DNA of 19,169 bases from Burkholderiales bacterium (GTDB lineage Bacteria > Pseudomonadota > Gammaproteobacteria > Burkholderiales > Burkholderiaceae_C). Made by a program: the position numbers and the translations under genes. Under the pieces are notes generated by a model. The model worked only from the letters and a program-made list of their open reading frames with translations, was not told the origin of the DNA and ran no database searches. Numbering within the stretch: the stretch's first letter is position 1; each line of letters opens with the position of its first letter. Location: assembly GCA_005793295.1 (NCBI GenBank), contig SXSX01000192.1, positions 1-19,169 on the forward strand. Reading direction: 5' to 3'. This document shows, piece after piece, positions 8,084 through 15,220 of the stretch.

Positions 8084-8863
8084 TTAAGCTCCCAAATACG
8101 CAGCAATAACGGCAGGATGGCTTTGAACATCCGAGGGGGTGCCTTGCGCCAGCACTCGCCCCTGCGCCATGCATATAACTCTGTCAGCCACAGCGCTGAC
8201 GAGCGACATATCGTGCTCAACCATCACAACAGTGATGCCTAACTCGCTGCGAATATCGTCAATCCAAAACGCCAAATCGCGTGTTTCTTCAGGATTGAGT
8301 CCAGAAGCAGGCTCATCTAAAAAAAGCAAGTCAGGTTTGGCGCAGAGTGCCCGCCCCAATTCAACAACTTTGCGAACGCCATAGGGCAATCCCGTGATGA
8401 GAGTGTGACGCCAGGGGCTTAAATCTAGAAAATCGATCACTTCTTCGACGGCTTCATAAGCAGACTCTTCCAATCGCGTGAGGAAAGGGGTGCGCAAAAC
8501 TTGCTGCCACCAATGGCCTTGGAAAAATCGATGCCGTCCCAGTAATAAATTTTGAAGAACCGTTGCGGAATCAAACAACTCAATATTCTGAAAAGTTCTG
8601 GCAATTCCAAGGTTGGCGATTTGGTGGCGCTGTAGCAAGGCCAGGTTTTGGTTGTTGTAGAAAATAGTGCCACCACTTGCGTCAAAGACACGTGTTACCG
8701 CATTGAGTACGGAAGTTTTTCCTGCGCCGTTGGGCCCAATGACCGCAAGGACTTCGCCAGGGTAAACCTCCAGGCTAAAGTCGGCAATGGCTTTTACCCC
8801 ACCAAAGGTGAGGGACAAGTTTTCAACTTTTAACAAGGGGGAAAGGGGGTTTAAAGAGTTCAA
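8084..8863 (-). CDS. livG: Branched-chain-type ABC transporter ATP-binding protein LivG
   Basis: This is the second ATPase of the Liv-type importer, 259 aa. Walker A is GPNGAGKT (43-50), LivG-typical GIARTFQNIELF is at 86-97, the signature-equivalent LPYGVRK is at 159-165, and Walker B LLFLDEPASGLNPEE is at 179-193. The start is a TTG at 8861-8863, overlapping the livM stop as TTGA, with GGAGC at 8871-8875 seven bases upstream. No in-frame ATG precedes the conserved KVENLSLTFGG block, so the TTG is well supported. livF follows two bases after the stop. Confidence 0.95.
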   Translation of the reverse strand: MNSLNPLSPLLKVENLSLTFGGVKAIADFSLEVYPGEVLAVIGPNGAGKTSVLNAVTRVFDASGGTIFYNNQNLALLQRHQIANLGIARTFQNIELFDSATVLQNLLLGRHRFFQGHWWQQVLRTPFLTRLEESAYEAVEEVIDFLDLSPWRHTLITGLPYGVRKVVELGRALCAKPDLLFLDEPASGLNPEETRDLAFWIDDIRSELGITVVMVEHDMSLVSAVADRVICMAQGRVLAQGTPSDVQSHPAVIAAYLGA

Positions 8864-9936
8864 CGGTAGCGCTCCGATTTCATATAGCGCTTGTTGCGCT
8901 TAAAGGTGTCTTGTCGGTAGATTGGAAAAGACTGCAAAAGAGTTCGAAGTTTTATCCATCGCCCGTTCAAACCCATGGGTTCAAATAAAACAAAAAACGC
9001 CAATACCAAGCCAAAAATAAATGTTTCCAAACCAAATTGTTTAGCTAAGCCTTCAGGTAAAAAAGGTTTAATTCTCGATATTGCTGAAGGCAGCAAGCTA
9101 ATTAAAACTGCGCCTAATAGTGCGCCTCGCAAACTTCCCAGGCCGCCTATTACCACCATCAAAACCAGTTCAAGGGAAAGTATCAAGGTAAATCCATCGG
9201 GAGTGAGGTATTTCAAGTGGTGCGCAAGTAAGCCACCCGCCAAGCCTGTGATTCCTGCAGAAAGTGCGAATGCGGTTACTTTTATTTTCTCGACGGGGAT
9301 ACCGAGGGCGTATGAGGCCGCCTCGGATTCGCGCACGCCAATCAATGCACGACCTAAGCCAGATCGCAGAACATTGAGCAAAACAAGTAGCACAGCGATC
9401 AATGCCATCAAGCAAAAATAATAGAACGCTTTCGGCCCACCCAAGGCGATTCCAAAAATCGTAGGATCGTTCACGGCTAAGCCTGTAAATCCCCCCGTCA
9501 CTGAATTCCAGTGCCCGATGATTTGCTCCACAATGATCGAAAATGCCATGGTCACCATTGCCAAATACAGCCCAGAGACGCGGATCGCTGGAATACCAAC
9601 TAACAACCCGGCAGCAGCACTAACGCCTGCAGCCAAGATGAGTGAAAGTGGAAGTGGCAACCCTTTTGACATGAACCAGGCGTGTCCATATGCACCTATG
9701 GCAACAAACGCTGCATGACCTAAAGACACTTGCCCAGTAAAACCGGTAAGGATCATCAGTCCCAAGCTGGCAATACACAAAATAAACACATAGGCCATTT
9801 CTCCCAGGGCGAAGGGTGTAATGAGTCCGGGGAGTGAAATGAGAAAAAAGAATAACAAGGCGTAAAGGTTACGCTCAAAAGGGCTTTTAAAAAGAGCAAA
9901 ACCTTGGCGGTACTGGGTGTAGTAATCAAATCGCAT
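8860..9936 (-). CDS. livM: Branched-chain-type ABC transporter permease LivM
   Basis: This is one of the two channel subunits of the Liv-type importer, 358 aa with about eight hydrophobic segments. The family block GFTGQVSLGHAAFVAIGAY is at 65-83, and GGLGSLRGALLGA lies in the C-terminal third. The ATG at 9936 has AGGAAA about eight bases upstream. livH ends 14 bases before it. The C-terminus is a basic tail of about 30 residues (YRQDTFKRNKRYMKSERYR) that overlaps livG by four bases. The substrate may be an amino acid or an aromatic or fatty carboxylate; the neighbouring ligase favours a carboxylate. Confidence 0.95.
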   Translation of the reverse strand: MRFDYYTQYRQGFALFKSPFERNLYALLFFFLISLPGLITPFALGEMAYVFILCIASLGLMILTGFTGQVSLGHAAFVAIGAYGHAWFMSKGLPLPLSLILAAGVSAAAGLLVGIPAIRVSGLYLAMVTMAFSIIVEQIIGHWNSVTGGFTGLAVNDPTIFGIALGGPKAFYYFCLMALIAVLLVLLNVLRSGLGRALIGVRESEAASYALGIPVEKIKVTAFALSAGITGLAGGLLAHHLKYLTPDGFTLILSLELVLMVVIGGLGSLRGALLGAVLISLLPSAISRIKPFLPEGLAKQFGLETFIFGLVLAFFVLFEPMGLNGRWIKLRTLLQSFPIYRQDTFKRNKRYMKSERYR

Positions 9937-9950
9937 GTTGTTTTTCCTGT

Positions 9951-10835
9951 TTAGACTCGGCGGCCATGGGCTTCACCCAGTAATCCGTGGGGACGCACAA
10001 TGAGTACAGCAATCAGTACTAAATAGGCCACGATATCCTTGGTTCCATCGGGCATGTAAACCCCGACATATTGCTCTATTAGTCCAATGAGTAAGCCGCC
10101 GACAATCGCGCCCGGAATGCTGCCAAATCCACCTAGTACCAAAGCGGAAAGTGCTTTGAGAGTCACGAACCAAAGACTGATATCTACCAATGTGATCGGC
10201 GCTAAAAGTACACCTGCAAATGCAGCAGTTACTCCCCCCAAAGCCCAAACCAAGGAGTTAATACGCTTAACGGGGACACCATTTAAGTAGGCTGCTAATT
10301 GGTTTTGAGATGATGCTTGCATTGCAACCCCAACGCGTGTCATTTTGAAAAACAAATACAACACCAAGGTAACCGCCATCGATGTCCCTAAGATGACTAA
10401 TTGCAAATTGGCGATGGACAAGCCAAACAAGTGAGTGCTTTGATTTGTCCAAGGCGTGGGATAGTTTCTGGACTCTGGTCCAAAAATCATACTGACTGCG
10501 CCTCGAATCATGAATGCAAGTGCAATGGTCAGCATGACCCCAGAGAACTGTGGTTGTCCTGCGATTCTTCGAATAATGAACGCATCTAAGAGGTATGAGA
10601 ACAAAGCCACACCGAGGACCACACAAGCTAGCGCGAGCCAAAAAGGCAAATGCCACAATGTAATTAAGCTCCAAGCACTGAAGGCGGCCACTACCAGTAA
10701 GTCCCCGTGCGCAAAGTTAAGGACTTCAGTGGCTTTGTAAATCAGCACGATACCAAGTGCAACCAGCGCATAAATTGCACCTACTGCGATTCCGTTGATC
10801 GTGAGTTGTGCGATCGTTTGCAAAAATTCTGTCAT
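9951..10835 (-). CDS. livH: Branched-chain-type ABC transporter permease LivH
   Basis: This is the partner channel subunit to LivM, 294 aa and almost wholly hydrophobic. The family motif LNFAHGDLLVVAAF is at about 39-52, GGFGSIPGAIVGGLLIGLIE in the C-terminal third, and the usual ending IVRPHGLLGE close to the C-terminus. The ATG at 10835 overlaps the stop of the upstream regulator gene as ATGA, so the regulator and transporter are probably translated together from one message. Confidence 0.95.
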   Translation of the reverse strand: MTEFLQTIAQLTINGIAVGAIYALVALGIVLIYKATEVLNFAHGDLLVVAAFSAWSLITLWHLPFWLALACVVLGVALFSYLLDAFIIRRIAGQPQFSGVMLTIALAFMIRGAVSMIFGPESRNYPTPWTNQSTHLFGLSIANLQLVILGTSMAVTLVLYLFFKMTRVGVAMQASSQNQLAAYLNGVPVKRINSLVWALGGVTAAFAGVLLAPITLVDISLWFVTLKALSALVLGGFGSIPGAIVGGLLIGLIEQYVGVYMPDGTKDIVAYLVLIAVLIVRPHGLLGEAHGRRV

Positions 10836-11773
10836 GTTGGTTTCTTGCCCTTAAATTCAAAATCAACGGCCCATGCATCTATGTCCTGTCGGCAATGGCT
10901 GCATGCAACTTTGGGGTAAAAGCTGCGCTGACATGTCGTATGACGAGGTCGAATGGAGCTCATCTCGTGAAGATGTTCTTCACCCGCCCAAGTTGAAAGG
11001 CAAACAATATATCCAAACAGGTCTCGGCTGCTAGGTGTCAAGCGGTAGACGCGTCTTCGCGCATCGGAGGAATCCGCCTCGCAATGCAATAAATTGGATC
11101 TGAGCATGCTAGTCAAGCGCCGCGATAAAACACTCGGCCTTATTTGGAGCACCTTTGAAATTTGATCAAAATAGTGACAGCCCAGAATTACTGCACTCAA
11201 TATCATTAAGCTCCAGCGGTCAACCCTCAAACCTAAGCCCATGACAGAGTTTCCGTCCCCTGTCATTCGTGGCGTTTGCAGACGCTCAATCGTTGCGGTA
11301 TTTAAGCGCTTATTAGGAATCAGCTGGAAGCTGAGATCTTTCATAGATACAGACTCACCGCAGGCGCGACATGTCAATAAAGGTAAAAAACTGTGATTGC
11401 AACTAGTGTGAATGAGTTTTTGGGGTAATCCAATGGCTCTGTCCCCCCAGCGTTTTTCCCAAGCCCAAATCATGAGTGTTGCATCGTAAAGTCCGATACC
11501 TTTTCGCGTTAGGTGGTATTCATAGCGGGGTGGATTTTCTTGGTAAATTTTGGGTTTTAAAACACCCATTTGTACCAAAGAACGTAAACGATTAGATAAC
11601 GTTGGTCTAGGGATTTGGGCGTAGTTGTGAATTTCATCAAATCGCCTCACCCCCAAAAAAGATGCCAATAAGATTTGAACTGTCCAGCGGTCGCCAACGG
11701 CCTTGAGCCCATGGCTTAAGGTGCTAGTAGCGAGTGCCTCGCGTGTCAGCTCTAAATTGGGACTGGAAAGCAT
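10832..11773 (-). CDS. Tandem-duplicated HxlR-type winged-helix regulator with repeated Cys/His motif
   Basis: This 313-aa protein is made of two HxlR-like DNA-binding halves; typical HxlR proteins have one domain of about 100-150 aa. Half 1 covers about 20-115 (GDRWTVQILL at 27-36, FDEI, PTLSNRLRSLVQMGVL at 57-72, RYEYHLTRKG). Half 2 covers about 180-266 (VDRWSLMILS at 184-193, FDQI, SVLSRRLTSML, RRVYRLTPSSRD). After each half comes H-x2-C-x9-C-x2-C: H122, C125, C135, C138 and H278, C281, C291, C294. The two copies are 156 residues apart and may bind a metal; the spacing is seen, the binding is inferred. HxlR regulators often respond to aldehydes, quinones or redox state. The gene sits between the enzyme and transporter genes, overlapping livH. 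The start at 11773 has no strong ribosome binding site. Confidence 0.85.
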   Translation of the reverse strand: MLSSPNLELTREALATSTLSHGLKAVGDRWTVQILLASFLGVRRFDEIHNYAQIPRPTLSNRLRSLVQMGVLKPKIYQENPPRYEYHLTRKGIGLYDATLMIWAWEKRWGDRAIGLPQKLIHTSCNHSFLPLLTCRACGESVSMKDLSFQLIPNKRLNTATIERLQTPRMTGDGNSVMGLGLRVDRWSLMILSAVILGCHYFDQISKVLQIRPSVLSRRLTSMLRSNLLHCEADSSDARRRVYRLTPSSRDLFGYIVCLSTWAGEEHLHEMSSIRPRHTTCQRSFYPKVACSHCRQDIDAWAVDFEFKGKKPT

Positions 11774-11802
11774 TTCAATTTATTATTTATGCTGGACGGA
11801 AC

Positions 11803-13002
11803 TCAAACCCGCTCAATGACCATGGCAACAGCCAGTCCTGCAGCGCCGCAGAGTGCGACGACTGCTCGGCGTTCTTTCCGAAGCTCGAGTTCGTCGATCA
11901 CCATTCCTACGAGCGCACTACCTGTAGAACCCATGGCGTGACCGAGTGCAATCGCCCCCCCATTGACATTGAGTTTGCTTTGAGAAACTTTTAAATGTTT
12001 CATGAAATGAAGCATGAGGGAAGCAAAAGATTCATTGACCTCAAAAAGATCGATATCCTCAATTTTTAATTGCGCTTGCGCCAAAGCGCGCTCAGTGGCT
12101 TGGACAGCACCCGTTAGCGCAAGGGTGCGGTCGATACTTACCGTAGAGGTAGCCAAAATTCGCGCTCTTGCGTGAAGTCCAAGGCGTTTTGCAGCTGCCG
12201 GACTGGCGAGCAGAACAGCCGAAGCGCCATCAGCCATCGCAGGAGAGTTACCGGCATGGTGGACATGGTCTATCTTAGGCAGTCCGTAGCGTTGACACAT
12301 AAGCTGATCGATGCCGTATTTTTCACCCATGGCAGCAAATGCTGGCTTCAATGCCCCCAAACTTTCGACGTTGGTTTGAGCGCGCGGTGTTTCATCATGT
12401 GCCAGTAATACAGCACCTTGTGCGTCAAGAACGGGAACCACCGAGCGAAAGCGTCCCTGCGCCAAAGCGACCACAGCCCTTTGTTGAGAGGACACTGCAT
12501 ACGCATCGCATTGTTCTCGGCTAAAACCTTCTTGGGTCGCAATCGTGTCTGCAGAAATACCAATCGGCACTAACGCGGTGTTCTGTTGGAATTCAAAATC
12601 ATGCGTTAACGGTCCTTGGTCAGACGCCATAGGTACCCGCGACATCATTTCTACGCCGCCCCCAACGGCCAAGCCATCAAAGGCCATGGCCTGTTGTGCT
12701 GCTAAGTGGACTGCACTTAGACCCGAGGCGCAATATCGGTTGATGCTCAGGCCCGGAACGCTGTCGGCCCACGATGCACTGACCAAGGCCAGTTTGGCGA
12801 TGTTGGCGCCTTGCTCAGAAGTCTGTGTCACGCATCCGATGATCACGTCGTTGACTAGTGCAGTGTCAATGCCGGTGCGTTCTGACAATGCACGAAATTG
12901 TTGGGCCAACAATTCAGCGGGTTTGACGGAACGCATGGCACCTTTGTCATTGCCGCGTCCTCTTGGCGTTCGCAAGGCTTCAATGATAAGAGCGTGGCTC
13001 AT
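11803..13002 (-). CDS. Acetyl-CoA C-acyltransferase (classical thiolase family)
   Basis: This enzyme cleaves 3-ketoacyl-CoA with CoA to acetyl-CoA and a shortened acyl-CoA, or catalyses the reverse condensation. It is 399 aa, the usual length. The nucleophile is in NRYCASGLSAV (C91), the acetyl-group region is GGGVEMMSRV, then HAGNSPAMADGASAVLL (249-265), VNESFA (322-327), the catalytic His in GGAIALGHAMGSTG (H355) and the second cysteine in CGAAG (C385). The Cys-His-Cys set is complete, although CGAAG replaces the common CxGGGxG and NESFA the common NEAFA. The ATG at 13002 overlaps the upstream stop as ATGA and has AAAGGAAA at 13007-13014. It is the last enzyme gene before the regulator, which starts 29 bases after its stop. 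The broad-specificity branch (FadA/PaaJ-like) fits best; the exact substrate is unknown. Confidence 0.93.
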   Translation of the reverse strand: MSHALIIEALRTPRGRGNDKGAMRSVKPAELLAQQFRALSERTGIDTALVNDVIIGCVTQTSEQGANIAKLALVSASWADSVPGLSINRYCASGLSAVHLAAQQAMAFDGLAVGGGVEMMSRVPMASDQGPLTHDFEFQQNTALVPIGISADTIATQEGFSREQCDAYAVSSQQRAVVALAQGRFRSVVPVLDAQGAVLLAHDETPRAQTNVESLGALKPAFAAMGEKYGIDQLMCQRYGLPKIDHVHHAGNSPAMADGASAVLLASPAAAKRLGLHARARILATSTVSIDRTLALTGAVQATERALAQAQLKIEDIDLFEVNESFASLMLHFMKHLKVSQSKLNVNGGAIALGHAMGSTGSALVGMVIDELELRKERRAVVALCGAAGLAVAMVIERV

Positions 13003-13985
13003 GAGTTTTCCTTTGAATGGGTTGTGCTTTTCCAAAAGCGGGGGAAGAATGCAGGCACGGTGTCGCGGTACTCCGCGTAGCCAGGTTTGGTTTTGATCAT
13101 GTGTCGCTCCATCAAAGAGGTGGCCGAGCCCTTGTTCATAAACCAAGTCACATAAGCCAGGGGAAACACGGACAGCCAGCCCCATGGGTGGGCCATTGCA
13201 AACACCCCGTAACCCCACCACATACAAGTTTGGCCAAAGTAATTGGGGTGGCGTGTCAAGCTCCACAGGCCGGTATTTAGCAGTTGTGAAGGGTCGGTAC
13301 GATGGCGCTTGAAGCGGCTCAGTTGCCAGTCGCCACCGGCCTCAAATACAAAGCCCACGAGCCAAACCAAAGCCCCTGCAATATGCCAAAACCCGAGGGG
13401 TCCCGATGCAGCCAAGCCAAAGACCAAAGGAATGGCCCACAACCAGATGATGACCCCTTGCAGCAAAAAGATCTGGAAGTAGCTCCACCACCAAAAGCGA
13501 TTGCCAGAGCGTTGGCGCCAACGGGCATACCGAGGGTCTTCGCCATGGGGCAAGTTGCGCCAAAGAATGTAGAGGGTGTAGCGGCCAAAGCCCAGAGTGC
13601 TCATGGTCAATAGCAGCAGGCTGCTCGTTGGGCTGGCGCTTTGCAAATCACCGCCCCCGTGTATGAACAACCACCACGGTGCGGTAAGCAGCAGTGCGCC
13701 GTAAGCGATGTCCATGATGCTGGCATCGCGTTTGATCAGGCTGATGACCCACACCACCGTGAGCCAAACCCACAACCACACGCCCAATTGCAAAAAGTCA
13801 GCCCATTGCGTAGCGATCCCGGGGCTGACCCACGCGATGCCCACCAAGGCTAAGGGCAAGACGGGGTAAGCCCGATCAAACCAACGCGTCTGCTCACGTG
13901 GCATACCCCAAAGCCACAAGGCCGCTAACGCGCCCCAAAGGATCAGCAAAGCTGTCGGCTGCTGTTGCCAAAGTGTTTCTATCAT
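12999..13985 (-). CDS. DUF1295 membrane protein (steroid 5-alpha-reductase/isoprenylcysteine methyltransferase-like fold)
   Basis: This 328-aa polytopic inner-membrane protein has about eight Trp-rich hydrophobic segments. The C-terminal DUF1295 signature is complete: FEAGGDWQLSRFK (214-226; E215, D219, Q221), then GLWSLTRHPNYFGQ (239-252; R245, H246, N248), WWGYG, and YAEYRDTVPAFFPRF (303-317). In relatives these conserved residues bind NADPH or S-adenosylmethionine; steroid 5-alpha-reductases reduce an enone C=C bond. A reductase for a hydrophobic enone intermediate is a reasonable inference here; methyl transfer is the alternative. The gene overlaps both neighbouring thiolase genes by ATGA (13982-13985 and 12999-13002), which ties it firmly to the same pathway. 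No experimentally defined role is assumed. Confidence 0.88.
   Translation of the reverse strand: MIETLWQQQPTALLILWGALAALWLWGMPREQTRWFDRAYPVLPLALVGIAWVSPGIATQWADFLQLGVWLWVWLTVVWVISLIKRDASIMDIAYGALLLTAPWWLFIHGGGDLQSASPTSSLLLLTMSTLGFGRYTLYILWRNLPHGEDPRYARWRQRSGNRFWWWSYFQIFLLQGVIIWLWAIPLVFGLAASGPLGFWHIAGALVWLVGFVFEAGGDWQLSRFKRHRTDPSQLLNTGLWSLTRHPNYFGQTCMWWGYGVFAMAHPWGWLSVFPLAYVTWFMNKGSATSLMERHMIKTKPGYAEYRDTVPAFFPRFWKSTTHSKENS
13007..13014 (-). promoter_or_regulatory. Ribosome binding site of the classical thiolase
   Basis: AAAGGAAA on the minus strand, four bases before the ATG at 13002. It supports this start over the open frame that continues to 13266, whose extra 88 residues are a shadow of the DUF1295 gene. 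Confidence 0.7.
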
Positions 13986-15220
13986 GCCAATTCCCCTTCA
14001 ACGACAAAACTCACGACCGTGGCGCAAGAGCCTCCGATGTTCAGGGTCTGGATGCGCTTGGCGCCTTCAATCTGACAGGCCTCGGCTTGCCCGGTGACTT
14101 GGCGAGCCGCATCCCACAACATGCGTGTGCCGGTAGCGCCTACCGGGTGGCCGCAACCGATTAGGCCGCCACTCATGTTGACCGGGCAGCGGCCACCGGG
14201 TGCAATCGATCCGTCTTCTACTGCTTGCCAGCTTTGTCCAGGCGCGGTCAGTCCGAGGTGGTCGATGGCCATATATTCGGTGGTGGTGAAACAGTCGTGG
14301 GTTTCAATCCCGCTTATCGCATCAATGCTCGACACACCGGCACGGCGCCAGGTGTCTTCGATGGTTTGCCGCACATGGGGGAAAATATAAGTCTGGCCTT
14401 GGCTGCGTTCAATCTTGTCGCGTAGACGCAGGCCCGCGTTGCGATGGCCCCATCCCGCAATGCGGGCGAGTTGGTCCAAGCCGTGGCCGCGTTTTTGGGC
14501 ATATGCCTGAGCAAAACGGGCGGAGGCCAACACTACTGAGCAGGCCCCGTCGGTGATCTGCCCGCAATCTTGTCGGCGGGTTCCGGGCTCGATGATCGGA
14601 TTGGCTTCATCGTCATCGGTGAAGCTGAGGGCATCGAATTGCCAAGCGCGGGTTTGCGCCAGGGGATTGCGTTTGGCGTTGCCGTAGTTGATTTCGGCAA
14701 TGCGGTTCAGGTGCTTGCGGTCGAGGCCGTAGCGGCGTTCGTATTCTTTTGCCAGCAAACCAAAGGCGGCGGGCCACATGTAGGTGCAGTCAATGTCTTC
14801 GTGTCCCTGCCAGGCCGCAGCGTTCTGGTTGACCGAGGCCACATTGCCCGAGGTGTTCTTGAACTCCTCCACGCCCATCACCAGCACGCAGTCGTATCGG
14901 CCCGCTTCGATTTCGGCCATGGCCGCCAGCACGCCCAGAGACGACGACGCGCAGGCGCCTTCATGGCGCATGGCCGGCACGCCCCACAGTTCAGGCGTCA
15001 TTTGCGCCACCATGGAGCCCAAGTGGGCTTGCTGGCGTTGCAGTTCACCAAAGGCATTGCCTACATGGATGCTCTCGATGGCCGAAGCCTCCAGGTCGGC
15101 ATTCTTAAGCACACCTTGCGTGGCTTCTTGCACCATGTCAGAGATGTCCTGACCCTGACGTGCCCAAGACTTTGCGAAGTCGGACTGGTAGCCGCCCAAA
15201 ATGTAAACGGGTGCGCTCAT
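13982..15220 (-). CDS. SCP2-type thiolase (acetyl-CoA acetyltransferase-like)
   Basis: This 412-aa thiolase belongs to the SCP-x/SCP2 branch, which handles branched or bulky 3-ketoacyl-CoAs such as sterol side chains. The probable nucleophilic Cys is in EGACASSSLGVL (C90). HDCF at 309-312 is the SCP2-branch equivalent of the NEAF motif; the catalytic His is in GCGHPVGATG (H358), and GGSCATVV (C399) is near the end. These residues suggest an active thiolase rather than a degenerate copy. The ATG at 15220 has AAAGGAG six bases upstream and overlaps the upstream stop as ATGA; the longer open frame to 15469 is rejected. SCP2-type enzymes often work with a small DUF35 (OB-fold/zinc ribbon) partner; none is encoded in this window. 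The specific substrate is unknown. Confidence 0.9.
   Translation of the reverse strand: MSAPVYILGGYQSDFAKSWARQGQDISDMVQEATQGVLKNADLEASAIESIHVGNAFGELQRQQAHLGSMVAQMTPELWGVPAMRHEGACASSSLGVLAAMAEIEAGRYDCVLVMGVEEFKNTSGNVASVNQNAAAWQGHEDIDCTYMWPAAFGLLAKEYERRYGLDRKHLNRIAEINYGNAKRNPLAQTRAWQFDALSFTDDDEANPIIEPGTRRQDCGQITDGACSVVLASARFAQAYAQKRGHGLDQLARIAGWGHRNAGLRLRDKIERSQGQTYIFPHVRQTIEDTWRRAGVSSIDAISGIETHDCFTTTEYMAIDHLGLTAPGQSWQAVEDGSIAPGGRCPVNMSGGLIGCGHPVGATGTRMLWDAARQVTGQAEACQIEGAKRIQTLNIGGSCATVVSFVVEGELA

Noticed and set aside
10832..11773. Two separate HxlR genes merged by a sequencing error
   Set aside because: The frame is continuous with a normal linker between the halves, and I see no stop codon or frameshift near residues 150-180.
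12545..13096. Plus-strand open frame of 183 codons
   Set aside because: It is antisense to the classical thiolase and the end of the DUF1295 gene; no domain is recognisable.
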